A stretch of DNA of 6,345 nucleotides from a bacterium. GTDB taxonomy: Bacteria; Planctomycetota; J058; JAJDCP01. The position numbers and the translations under genes are program-made. Positions 1 to 6,248 of the stretch are shown here, piece by piece; position 1 is the stretch's first letter, and each line of letters opens with the position of its first letter. The stretch spans positions 1-6,345 of the forward strand of contig JAUIEM010000480.1 of NCBI GenBank assembly GCA_030428695.1, in the 5' to 3' direction. Below the pieces are notes generated by a model that had not been told where the DNA came from, made no database searches, and saw nothing but the letters and a program-made list of their open reading frames with translations.

Positions 1-699
1 CAGTCCATTCTGTCTCAGCGGCGCGACCCCGAGAGCTACCCCGAGGCCTCCGCCGTGGGGGATCGCCTCAAGGAGATCCTGATCTACCGGTCCTGGAGCT
101 TCGGCCCGAAGACCCGTATTCGCGCGACCTGTGGCGCGGACGTGCAGACCCACCTGCTCCTCGAGGACTTCTCGAACCTCCCTGCCCGTCTGATGGCGCT
201 CAAACGCGAGCCAAGGACCAAGCGACACCTGCTCGAGCTGCTCACCGAGGTCGCGCCCGGCTTCACCGACATCGAAGTGATCCTCGAAGGCGGCCGGCTC
301 CAGCTTTACCTCACCGAAGGCGCGCGCAATGTACCGGCGCACCGCCTCTCGGACGGGACGCTGCGTTACCTCTCACTGCTGGCGGTCCTGCTCGACCCGG
401 GACCCGCGAGATTGGTCATCATCGAAGAGCCCGAGCTGGGTCTGCACCCCGACGTTCTACCGGTGCTCCGCGACCTCCTCGTCGAGGCGAGCGCACGCTT
501 CCAGCTTATCGTGACCACCCACTCCACTCAGCTCGTAGACGCCATGACCGAGCACGCCGGGAGTGTCGTTGTGTGCGAGAAGCCCGAAGCCACCTCGGTT
601 TTCAGGCGCCTGGACGCGGACGAGGTCGCGCGCTGGCGCGAGTTCGGCTCGCTCGGGACCTTGTGGATGTCCGGCCGCCTCGGAGGCACCCGATGGTGA
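1..699 (+). CDS. AAA family ATPase (COG4637/AAA_21, OLD/RecF-like), 3' part only
   Basis: The reading frame is open from the first base, so the gene starts upstream of the window and 232 residues are visible. The GTG at position 55 is an internal codon, not a credible start. The second half of an ABC-type ATPase head can be read: the signature-like LSDGTLR (nt 346-366), a Walker B strand ending in EEPELGLHP (from nt 412; the second acid is the presumed catalytic Glu) and the switch strand IVTTHS with its His (nt 508-525). The Walker A loop must lie before the window. The tail LGTLWMSGRLGG matches my memory of the C-terminus of predicted ATPases in COG4637. Such ATPases hydrolyse ATP and usually work with a nuclease-like partner. 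The partner here is the overlapping DUF4276 gene. The family call is firm; a role in phage defence is inferred from gene pairing. Confidence 0.88.
   Translation, partial: QSILSQRRDPESYPEASAVGDRLKEILIYRSWSFGPKTRIRATCGADVQTHLLLEDFSNLPARLMALKREPRTKRHLLELLTEVAPGFTDIEVILEGGRLQLYLTEGARNVPAHRLSDGTLRYLSLLAVLLDPGPARLVIIEEPELGLHPDVLPVLRDLLVEASARFQLIVTTHSTQLVDAMTEHAGSVVVCEKPEATSVFRRLDADEVARWREFGSLGTLWMSGRLGGTRW
681..686 (+). promoter_or_regulatory. Ribosome binding site of the DUF4276 gene
   Basis: CGGAGG lies six bases before the ATG at 693, inside the last codons of the ATPase gene. It decides the start: the frame stays open upstream to about 573, but that stretch overlaps ATPase coding sequence in another phase and has no such site. 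Confidence 0.75.
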
Positions 700-1313
700 A
701 GCCCAAGAAGCGCGAGCTCTACGTCGAGGGCGGCGGTAACAAGCATCCGAGCCTCGCCAGCGAGTGCAGGCGGGCGTTCAGCAAGCTGTTCGAGCGCGCG
801 GGCATCGCGCAGAAGCCCCGTGTGATCGCATGCGGTGGGCGCAAGAACGCCTACGACCAGTTCTGCACGGCACACCAGGAGGCCAAAGCCGACGTCTGGT
901 TGCTCGTCGACGCTGAGGAGCGCGCCGCCTCCGGTCCGGTCTTCGATCCGTGGACCCACGTGAAGGCTCGCCTCGGCGACGGCTGGGACCGACCGAGCGG
1001 TGCGAACGACGACCAGCTCCAGCTCATGAATGTCGTCATGGAGACCTGGCTCCTCGCTGATCGTGAAGCCTTGAAGAAGATCTTTGGGCCCAGGCTCGAT
1101 GAGGGCAAGCTCCCTCCCGAAGGCGCGTCGCTGGAGACGAAGGACAAACCGGCGGTCTACGCGGCGCTGAAGGCAGCGGCAAAGCCCACGCCGTCGGGCG
1201 AGTACGGCAAGGGCGCCCACTCTTTCAAAGTTCTCGCCGAGGTGTCACCCATGAAGCTGCGTCCGCTGTCCTGGGCCAACCGATTCCTCGAGGAGATGGG
1301 GGCCACGCGTTGA
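693..1313 (+). CDS. DUF4276 family protein (TOPRIM-like partner of the ATPase)
   Basis: The gene encodes 206 residues, a usual length for this family. The ATG at 693 was chosen because of the GGAGG six bases upstream, and it overlaps the ATPase stop by 7 bases, so the two are probably translationally coupled. Visible landmarks resemble a TOPRIM-like fold: an N-terminal strand with a conserved acid, LYVEGGG (Glu12), then a second hydrophobic strand ending in acids, WLLVDAEE (Asp73, Glu75), then METWLLAD (Glu117, Asp123). A late GKGAHSFKVL block (about 172-181) precedes a helical end. DUF4276, DUF4435 and RloB proteins are often encoded next to AAA ATPases and are thought to supply metal-dependent nucleic-acid cleavage. 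That role here is inference, as is a defence function. There is no signal peptide or membrane segment, so it should act in the cytoplasm. The family assignment is from recalled motifs, not a search. Confidence 0.82.
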   Translation: MVKPKKRELYVEGGGNKHPSLASECRRAFSKLFERAGIAQKPRVIACGGRKNAYDQFCTAHQEAKADVWLLVDAEERAASGPVFDPWTHVKARLGDGWDRPSGANDDQLQLMNVVMETWLLADREALKKIFGPRLDEGKLPPEGASLETKDKPAVYAALKAAAKPTPSGEYGKGAHSFKVLAEVSPMKLRPLSWANRFLEEMGATR

Positions 1314-1370
1314 TGGCCGCCGACCTACAAAACCGTGTGCAGTGTTACAATCGGCCGAAAAATGAAGCGA

Positions 1371-1397
1371 GGCAGGCCGTTGTGATTCCGGCCTGCC
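1371..1397 (+). terminator. Perfect 9-bp hairpin, possible terminator of the ATPase/DUF4276 unit
   Basis: GGCAGGCCG (1371-1379) is followed by a 9-base loop and by its exact complement CGGCCTGCC (1389-1397). It lies 57 bases after the DUF4276 stop. The stem would be stable, but only a short run of T follows (near 1405), so it is not a textbook intrinsic terminator. It may end or protect the transcript, or be an unrelated hairpin. Confidence 0.4.
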
Positions 1398-1412
1398 GCG
1401 CTGTGTTTCATC

Positions 1413-1432
1413 CTATCCGGGTGGTTGGATAG
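1413..1432. repeat. Short inverted repeat, possible outer end of the decayed IS
   Basis: CTATCC (1413-1418) and GGATAG (1427-1432) form a 6-bp inverted repeat around GGGTGGTT. It lies about 45 bases past the stop codon of the minus-strand transposase remnant, the distance at which an insertion-sequence end would be expected. The matching opposite end is not visible, so identity as an IS terminus is a guess. Confidence 0.25.
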
Positions 1433-1475
1433 CCTTCGAACATATGTGGGTGTGGATGCGCCATGGCGGACGCAG

Positions 1476-1718
1476 CTACGCCGCGCACGCGAACACCTGG
1501 CGGCTCCCATCTTCCTTCACTGCAATAACTTCCTGCTGAAGGCTCCTTCTGTATTGCGTCCATGCTCTGTCCAGTCGGCCGGACTGCGCCAACCCCCGCA
1601 AAGTCAGGATTCCCTGGCCTCCACGGTGTCGCCACGACATGCCCGACTGCTTCATTCGCTGAGCGACCAAGGTCTTGCAGGCAGCTTCCTGGATCCCGCT
1701 CCCGATCCTCACGTTGCT
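1476..1718 (-). pseudogene. C-terminal remnant of an ISKra4/UPF0236-like transposase
   Basis: Read on the minus strand, about 80 codons end at a TAG (1478-1476) and contain IGSGIQEAACKTLV, then QRMKQSGMSW, then GGQGILTLRGL and RLDRAW. This is the order of the C-terminus of ISKra4-family (UPF0236-like) DDE transposases. GSG-x-x-E carries the last catalytic acid, and the R-K-x-SGM-W block and the LR...S...AW tail follow it. These transposases normally have several hundred residues. The family resemblance stops just upstream of IGSG (nt 1706), and the N-terminal region with the first two catalytic acids is absent, so this is a dead fragment. The frame stays open further on the minus strand into the antisense of the next gene, but that part does not look like a transposase. 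The family call is from recalled motifs; exact edges are uncertain. Confidence 0.65.
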
Positions 1719-1822
1719 TCTCCCAGTCGTCGTTGAACGTCTTCGGAAGGCGGTCGAGATGGCTCGCGGAAACCTGTCCGCCCCCAGCAGATTCCGTCGG
1801 AGCACCTCCAGAGACCACTTCC

Positions 1823-1829
1823 GAGGAGG
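1823..1829 (+). promoter_or_regulatory. Ribosome binding site of the secreted-protein gene
   Basis: GAGGAGG lies six bases before the ATG at 1836. It fixes the start, which is directly followed by a signal-peptide-like N-terminus. Confidence 0.8.
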
Positions 1830-1835
1830 CACACC

Positions 1836-3200
1836 ATGCGCCCATTCCCCACGCTCCTCCTGTTCCTGGCGCCGGCCCTGGCCCAGCAGCCCCCGCGACT
1901 CGACGGCTTCCCCTTCCAGGACGGCGCCGCCCGCAGCCGCGACGCGCAGGCGGACGACCACGTCGCGGTGATCGGCACGGACTTCGGCGAGCGATTTGGG
2001 CTCAGGGCCTTCGTCGACGAGGTCGTCTGCACCATCCTCGCGGTGCGCGATGTGGGCGAAGGGAGACAGGAGGCGCTCGTCGCCCTTCCCGCGGACCTCG
2101 AGCGACGCCGCTATACGCTGACGCTCGAGAGCGCGGGCGGCACGTCGAACGGCCTGACGCTGAAGATCGTCGCGTTGGACGCGCTCCCCGACCAGGTCGG
2201 CGAGGGGCGCGGGCAGCCCGAGCCCCGGCGGTTCCTGATCCTCGGCGAGGCCATCGTCGAGGAGCGGGACGGCCGGCTGACCGTCGTCTGCCCCGGCACG
2301 TCCCGCTTCCCTGCCAGGACCACGATCACCGGTGAGCTCGAGTTCTTCGGCGACGTGATCCGCCGCAGCTCGTTCCTGGTCCAGGCGGACCAGAGCTTCC
2401 TGATCGAGCTCGCGATGGAGCCCGGCGTCGCGCTGCGCCCCGGCAGCTATCGGATCTCCGCCCACTTCAACCTGCGCGCCCAGGGGCGGCGCCAGACCGC
2501 GGCGATCACCCGGGCGCTCGGGGAGGACGCCTCCGCCTACGGGTACATCAGCGCCTCCACCCTGGTCAGCCACGACGAGGCGGGGAAGGCGGCGGAAGAC
2601 CACAGGGACAGGGAACACTACGCGGCGATGTGCGACCGGCTCGAGCGCGCATCCGCTCGCCTCTACGACGCCTACGCCGCGGCGGCCCGCATCCACGGCC
2701 AGACCGACGCGGGCTATGTCGAGGACGCCTGGTGGAGCTACCTGCGCCGCTCCACCGAGTGCCTGCCGCGCGGCCTGCCCGCGGAGGAACGCGCCGCCAT
2801 GCGGAAGAAGTGGGCGGCCGACGACCGCTTCACCCGCGGCCGCTCCGCCGTGCGCCTCGACGTCGAGGCCTGGCGCGCCTGGCTCGACGAGGACTTCCGG
2901 GGCGCGGAGCTACCCGGGCTGCGGGCGCTGGCCGACGAGCACGCCGCCCAGCTCGGGCGCTTCCGCTTCCCCGCCCACCCCGCGTCCGCCGCCCTCATCC
3001 ACGACGCGATCGCGCTGTTGCTCGTGCGCAGCGCGGAGCTCTCCCTCGCCCTCTACCGGCACGCCGGCGAGCCGATCGACCCGAACGATCAGCGCGGGCG
3101 CCTGATGTCGAGCTTCGAGGGCCAGGGCTCCGACACCTCCCGCGAGGCCTTCGCGCAGCTCTTGCGGCGCGTCCGGCGGAAGTTGCGGATCGGGGAGTAG
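1836..3200 (+). CDS. Predicted secreted protein with IPT/TIG-like domain, function unknown
   Basis: The gene encodes 454 residues. Residues 1-16 form a short signal peptide (TLLLFLAPALA, likely cleavage before QQ), so the protein should be exported. Residues about 42-113 resemble an IPT/TIG immunoglobulin-like domain: an early V-x-G-T-D-F-G turn (45-51), alternating beta strands, and a closing strand with GGTSNGLTLKI (101-111). Residues about 135-225 look like a second beta-rich domain, including an RPGSYRISAHF strand. From about 250 to the end the protein is mainly helical and charged, with four Trp in the middle (299, 300, 326, 346) and a basic tail. No catalytic motif or transmembrane helix is recognised. 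It stands alone: the IS remnant is upstream and the endonuclease gene converges with a 17-base gap. The domain call rests on pattern only. A surface or periplasmic binding role is possible but not shown. Confidence 0.85.
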   Translation: MRPFPTLLLFLAPALAQQPPRLDGFPFQDGAARSRDAQADDHVAVIGTDFGERFGLRAFVDEVVCTILAVRDVGEGRQEALVALPADLERRRYTLTLESAGGTSNGLTLKIVALDALPDQVGEGRGQPEPRRFLILGEAIVEERDGRLTVVCPGTSRFPARTTITGELEFFGDVIRRSSFLVQADQSFLIELAMEPGVALRPGSYRISAHFNLRAQGRRQTAAITRALGEDASAYGYISASTLVSHDEAGKAAEDHRDREHYAAMCDRLERASARLYDAYAAAARIHGQTDAGYVEDAWWSYLRRSTECLPRGLPAEERAAMRKKWAADDRFTRGRSAVRLDVEAWRAWLDEDFRGAELPGLRALADEHAAQLGRFRFPAHPASAALIHDAIALLLVRSAELSLALYRHAGEPIDPNDQRGRLMSSFEGQGSDTSREAFAQLLRRVRRKLRIGE

Positions 3201-3217
3201 CGACCACGGGGCCGGGG

Positions 3218-3973
3218 TCACTTCAGGTGCAGATCAACGCCGGTCACCAGGCGCAGCGCCGCCAGGCTGTCGACGGCCTTGTCCTGCCGGACCTCGCCGT
3301 CGCAGCTCCAGTACAGCCAGACCCGGACATCGTCGACCTCGGCGTCGTCGCCGAGCAGGGCGACGACCTTGAAGCAGCCGTCGGGCACGCGGACGCCGTC
3401 CTCGAGGAAGCGCGCGGGCCGGTCGTCGGCGTAGGCGGGGCCGGTGAAGACCAGCGCCCGGTCGCGCGGGCCGGGGCTCTGACCGGCGACCAGCGCCCGC
3501 ACCTCGCGCTCGAGGAGCTGCCAGGGGCCGCGGTTGAAGGCGGGCTCCTGGGGGATGGCGTTGGCGATGGTGAAGGTCGCCTCCTCGGCCCGGGCGGCGT
3601 CCATGTCGGCCATCGGCGCGAGGTGGCCGCGGTCATAGCCGCTGCCTTCGTAGGCCGCGGGCGAGACGCGCAGCTCGTGGGGCAGCCGGCCCTCGACCTT
3701 CCAGGCGGGGCGGCGGCCGAGGTTGCGGTAGGAGTGCTCGCGCAGCTCGTGGGCGACCAGGGCGGGGTTCATCGTGGCCGGATCGAACCAGATCGCGAAG
3801 TCCTCGCCGTCGAGGAACACGGTCTCGCCGCCGTCCTGCGAGGGCGCATCGACGAGCTCCTGCCAGGGGTTCGCGGATGCCGGCGGAAAGAGCTCCGGCC
3901 GCCCGGGCAGGTCGACCAGCCACGCGAGGGCCGCGAGGACCAGCAACAACAGGCTGAGGGAACGGTGACGCAT
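3218..3973 (-). CDS. Exported DNA/RNA non-specific endonuclease (NucA/EndoG family)
   Basis: This 251-residue protein belongs to the beta-beta-alpha-metal nucleases (Endonuclease_NS), which cut single- and double-stranded DNA and RNA with a divalent metal. The hallmark DRGH is at 114-117 (His117 the general base). NAIPQ (138-142) follows, then Asn147 and Glu155 in FNRGPWQLLE. The His-to-Asn and Asn-to-Glu spacings of 30 and 8 match those I recall for Anabaena NucA, so it should be active. Residues 5-20 are hydrophobic after a basic MRHR, giving a signal peptide or membrane anchor. Export fits a role in nutrient scavenging or degradation of external nucleic acid. The start ATG has CGGAGG six bases upstream. 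No inhibitor gene like NuiA is adjacent, as expected if the enzyme is exported. It is divergent from tyrS and convergent with the secreted-protein gene. Confidence 0.93.
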   Translation of the reverse strand: MRHRSLSLLLLVLAALAWLVDLPGRPELFPPASANPWQELVDAPSQDGGETVFLDGEDFAIWFDPATMNPALVAHELREHSYRNLGRRPAWKVEGRLPHELRVSPAAYEGSGYDRGHLAPMADMDAARAEEATFTIANAIPQEPAFNRGPWQLLEREVRALVAGQSPGPRDRALVFTGPAYADDRPARFLEDGVRVPDGCFKVVALLGDDAEVDDVRVWLYWSCDGEVRQDKAVDSLAALRLVTGVDLHLK

Positions 3974-3979
3974 CGCACA

Positions 3980-3985
3980 CCTCCG
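3980..3985 (-). promoter_or_regulatory. Ribosome binding site of the endonuclease gene
   Basis: CGGAGG on the minus strand, six bases before the ATG at 3973-3971, supports that start. The frame also extends no further upstream with a better site. Confidence 0.75.
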
Positions 3986-4102
3986 TTCCGTCTATCGGCC
4001 GGCCACGGCCTCCGCCTGCAGGGAATTCCGCGGGACTTCGGCCCACGCAGCGGTTTTGCCTTGCATATGCCGCGATCTTTGGTTTCCTGGCCACCCCCAG
4101 AC

Positions 4103-4108
4103 AGGAGG
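4103..4108 (+). promoter_or_regulatory. Ribosome binding site of tyrS
   Basis: AGGAGG followed by AA and GGGAC lies seven bases before the ATG at 4116. The frame is open back to a TTG at 4056, but this site and the family's usual N-terminus favour 4116. Confidence 0.85.
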
Positions 4109-4115
4109 AAGGGAC

Positions 4116-5405
4116 ATGGACTTCGTCGCGGATCTACGCCGCCGGGGCCTGGTCAACGATCTGACCGAGCCGGAGCTCGGCGCGCTGATGGCGAAGGAGC
4201 CGATGACCTTCTACGTCGGCTTCGACCCGACCGGGGCCAGCCTGCACATCGGCAACATGGTGCAGATCATGGGCATGGTGCGGGCGCAGCGCCTCGGTCA
4301 CCGGCCGATCGCGCTGGTCGGCGGCGCGACCGGGATCATCGGCGATCCCTCCGGGCGCTCGAGCGAGCGCAACCTGCTCGACGAGGAGACCCTCGCCGCG
4401 AACCTGCAGGGCATCGAGGCCGACCTGCGCCGGCTGCTCGACTTCGACAAGGGCCCGAGCGCCTGCCGGCTGGTCAACAACCATGACTGGATGGGGAAGT
4501 TCGGCTTCATCGAGTTCCTCCGCGACGTCGGCAAGGACTTCCAGGTCGGCATGATGCTCGGCAAGGACTCGGTGCGCTCGCGGCTGAACAGCGACAGCGG
4601 GATCTCGTTCACCGAGTTCAGCTACATGCTGCTGCAGTCGTACGACTTCCTCCATCTGCACCGCGAATACGGCTGCCGGCTGCAGTTCGGCGGCTCGGAC
4701 CAGTGGGGGAACATCACCGCGGGCATCGACCTCGTGCGGCGCAAGACCGGGGCCCGGGTGTACGGCATGACCCTGCCCCTGATCCTCGACAGCAGCGGGA
4801 AGAAGTTCGGGAAATCGACCGGCGGCGCGGTCTACATGTCCGAGGATGAGACGAGCCACTTCGACCTCTACCAGTACTTCGTGCGCACCGCCGACGCCGA
4901 CGCGGTCCGCTACCTGCGCTACTTCACGCTGCTCGACGATGAGACCATCGAGGGCCTCGCCAAGGAGGTCGAAGAGCGGCCCGAGAAGCGCGAGGCCCAG
5001 AAGGTCCTCGCCACCGAGGTGACGCGCATGGTGCGCGGTGAGCGCGGGCTCGAGATCGCAGAGCGCGCGACCGCCGTCCTGTACCGGAACCAGAGCGTCG
5101 AGGGCCTCGACGACGCGACCCTGCGCGCGATCTTCCGGGACGTTCCTCACGCGAGCCTGGCCCGCGCGGAGCTCGAGGCCGGGCTGTCCCTGATCGACGC
5201 GCTGGTCGCCTGCGGGCTGGCGAAGTCGAAGGGGGCGGCGCGGCGGCTGATCCAGGGGGGCGGGGTGGCGGTCAACAACGTCAAGTCCCCCGGGGGCGCC
5301 GAGGGCATCGCCCGCACCCTGGGCGTCGTGGACCTCGCGACGGAGACGGCGATCGTGCTGCGGGCCGGCAAGAAGAGCTACGGGCTGCTGATTCTCGACG
5401 CCTGA
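4116..5405 (+). CDS. tyrS: Tyrosyl-tRNA synthetase (class I aminoacyl-tRNA synthetase)
   Basis: This essential cytoplasmic enzyme activates tyrosine with ATP and charges tRNA-Tyr (EC 6.1.1.1). The 429 residues match the usual length of about 420. The Rossmann catalytic domain shows YVGFDPT (33-39), the HIGH-type motif as HIGN (44-47), ALVGGATGIIGDPSG (66-80), the tyrosine-pocket region FSYMLLQSYDF (168-178), GSDQWGN (193-199) and the KMSKS-type loop as KFGKS (230-234). KFGKS marks the common bacterial TyrRS form. A helical anticodon-recognition domain follows (about 250-345), then a C-terminal S4 RNA-binding domain (about 357-420) with KSKGAARRLIQGGGVAVN. Nothing is truncated or missing. It has its own ribosome binding site and is not overlapped by either neighbour, so it may be transcribed alone or with the kinase gene 78 bases downstream. 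Confidence 0.98.
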   Translation: MDFVADLRRRGLVNDLTEPELGALMAKEPMTFYVGFDPTGASLHIGNMVQIMGMVRAQRLGHRPIALVGGATGIIGDPSGRSSERNLLDEETLAANLQGIEADLRRLLDFDKGPSACRLVNNHDWMGKFGFIEFLRDVGKDFQVGMMLGKDSVRSRLNSDSGISFTEFSYMLLQSYDFLHLHREYGCRLQFGGSDQWGNITAGIDLVRRKTGARVYGMTLPLILDSSGKKFGKSTGGAVYMSEDETSHFDLYQYFVRTADADAVRYLRYFTLLDDETIEGLAKEVEERPEKREAQKVLATEVTRMVRGERGLEIAERATAVLYRNQSVEGLDDATLRAIFRDVPHASLARAELEAGLSLIDALVACGLAKSKGAARRLIQGGGVAVNNVKSPGGAEGIARTLGVVDLATETAIVLRAGKKSYGLLILDA

Positions 5406-5424
5406 AACCCACTCCCGGCGCCGC

Positions 5425-5453
5425 TTGCCGCGCCGGCTCCCTTGCCGTACACT
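5425..5453 (+). promoter_or_regulatory. Candidate sigma-70-type promoter for the kinase gene
   Basis: TTGCCG (5425-5430) and TACACT (5448-5453) are separated by 17 bases and each match four of six consensus positions. The start of transcription would fall near 5460, between the tyrS stop and the ribosome binding site at 5475. A weaker alternative is TTGCCG (5442-5447) with TATCAG (5464-5469), spaced 16. The TTG at 5442 would then not be in the transcript, which agrees with the GTG start at 5484. This is consensus matching only, in a GC-rich genome of unknown sigma preference. Confidence 0.35.
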
Positions 5454-5474
5454 GGCGGCCTGCTATCAGCCTCC

Positions 5475-5479
5475 GGGAG
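5475..5479 (+). promoter_or_regulatory. Ribosome binding site deciding a GTG start
   Basis: GGGAG lies four bases before the GTG at 5484. The upstream in-frame TTG at 5442 lacks a comparable site. The spacing is short, so the start carries some doubt. Confidence 0.5.
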
Positions 5480-5483
5480 CGCC

Positions 5484-6248
5484 GTGGCGACCGACACCGG
5501 TTCCCATCCAACGGGCCTCGACGCGCGTGAACGCGCGCTGTGGATCCTGCATGCGCGCCACCGCGGCCTGGGCCTCGTGGTCGCGACGCCCTGCCGCCCC
5601 GAGGGCTGGAACGCCGCGATCGACTTCGGCGACGGCCTGTTCTTCGAGTCCGGCTCCCGCACCATCCGCCTCGACCCGTCGGGGGCCGTCACCCTGACCG
5701 GCCTCGAGCGCCGCGGCGCCTGGCTGCTGCCGCGGGGAAGCGCCGTCGAGCCCGCGGCGGCCTCGGCCGGCGAGCTGCGCGGCCTGGTCGCCCGGAGCGG
5801 CGAGCTGTGCGGCCTGCTCGAGCCCGGGACGGGTACGCGCATCGAGATCGAGCTGACCAGCGACTGCGTCTGCCAGTCCTGGTTGCGCCGGCTGGTCAAG
5901 GGCTTCCTCAGCCCGCTCGGCTTCGCCGGACGCGACGTCTACCGCGTCCAGCTCGCCGTCGACGAGGCGCTGACGAACATCATCCGCCACGCCTACGGCA
6001 CCGCGGGCCGGCGCCCGATCGACTTCGCGATGGAGGTGCGCGGGGGCCAGCTCGAGGTGCTGTTCGTCGACGCCGGGGAGCGCAAGCCGGACGTGCCCAA
6101 CCTGCACTTCGAGCTCCCCGCCGAGACCCGCCCCGGAGGCCGGGGTCTGTTCATCCTGCGCGAGGTCTTCGACCAGGTCGACTTCGACACCAGCGGCCCT
6201 CACACCCGCCTGCGCCTGACCCGGCGGCTGCCGGACCCGGAGGCGTGA
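5484..6248 (+). CDS. RsbW-like anti-sigma serine kinase with unrecognised N-terminal domain
   Basis: From the GTG start the protein has 254 residues, about 100 more than a plain RsbW/SpoIIAB kinase. The C-terminal half (about 122-250) is a GHKL ATPase of the HATPase_c_2 type: an N-box VDEALTNIIRHAY (159-171; Glu161, Asn165), a G1-type VDAGE (195-199; Asp196, Gly198) and a glycine lid segment GGRGLFILREVFDQVDF (218-234). Such proteins phosphorylate an anti-sigma-factor antagonist (STAS protein) on serine or bind a sigma factor, so they control sigma activity by partner switching. The first 120 residues look like alternating strands and loops (IDFGDGLFFESG, TIRLDPSG); I recognise no family. No STAS, PP2C or sigma gene is in the window. 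The gene follows tyrS by 78 bases. Cytoplasmic; no signal peptide. The GHKL call is strong, the exact target unknown. Confidence 0.88.
   Translation: MATDTGSHPTGLDARERALWILHARHRGLGLVVATPCRPEGWNAAIDFGDGLFFESGSRTIRLDPSGAVTLTGLERRGAWLLPRGSAVEPAAASAGELRGLVARSGELCGLLEPGTGTRIEIELTSDCVCQSWLRRLVKGFLSPLGFAGRDVYRVQLAVDEALTNIIRHAYGTAGRRPIDFAMEVRGGQLEVLFVDAGERKPDVPNLHFELPAETRPGGRGLFILREVFDQVDFDTSGPHTRLRLTRRLPDPEA

Larger units (their letters stand above)
1314..1835. other. 522-base gap without an intact gene
   Basis: This stretch separates the ATPase/DUF4276 unit from the secreted-protein gene and looks less GC-rich than its flanks. It contains a 9-bp hairpin (1371-1397), a 6-bp inverted repeat (1413-1418 with 1427-1432), the transposase remnant on the minus strand (1476-1718) and about 100 bases leading to the ribosome binding site at 1823. 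Several short open frames exist on both strands; none has a credible ribosome binding site, and only the transposase frame reads like a protein family. No strong promoter for the downstream gene stands out. Confidence 0.7.
3974..4115. other. Divergent intergenic region between the endonuclease and tyrS
   Basis: These 142 bases must hold the promoters of both genes. Several 8-base palindromes are present: GGCCGGCC (about 3998), GGAATTCC (4022-4029) and GCATATGC (4063-4070). None is clearly an operator. I found no well-spaced -35/-10 pair on either strand. The space upstream of tyrS (about 115 bases after the endonuclease ribosome binding site) shows neither a T-box leader nor a terminator/antiterminator pair that I can recognise. 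Confidence 0.5.

Noticed and set aside
1346..1351. TACAAT, a good -10 hexamer after the DUF4276 gene
   Set aside because: No acceptable -35 lies 16-18 bases upstream and no intact gene follows on the plus strand nearby.
1408..1845. A 145-codon minus-strand frame in the gap
   Set aside because: It overlaps the transposase remnant in another phase; no ribosome binding site or family resemblance.
1476..2696. A 406-codon minus-strand frame joining the transposase tail to the antisense of the secreted-protein gene
   Set aside because: Only its last 80 or so codons look like protein. The rest is antisense to a gene with a good ribosome binding site and signal peptide, so the fusion is a chance of high GC.
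3201..3217. A shared terminator between the convergent secreted-protein and endonuclease genes
   Set aside because: Only 17 bases are available, with no convincing stem and no T-run on either strand.
4000..4115. A T-box leader in front of tyrS
   Set aside because: The leader space is short and shows no T-box sequence, specifier stem or terminator that I can recognise.
2630..4486. A 618-codon open frame on the plus strand spanning the secreted protein, endonuclease and tyrS genes
   Set aside because: It overlaps three well-supported genes in other frames or on the other strand and is rich in Arg, Pro and Ala, as expected of an off-frame reading in GC-rich coding DNA.
4134..5150. A 338-codon antisense frame within tyrS
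   Set aside because: It lies wholly inside an unmistakable tyrosyl-tRNA synthetase gene and has no recognisable domain.
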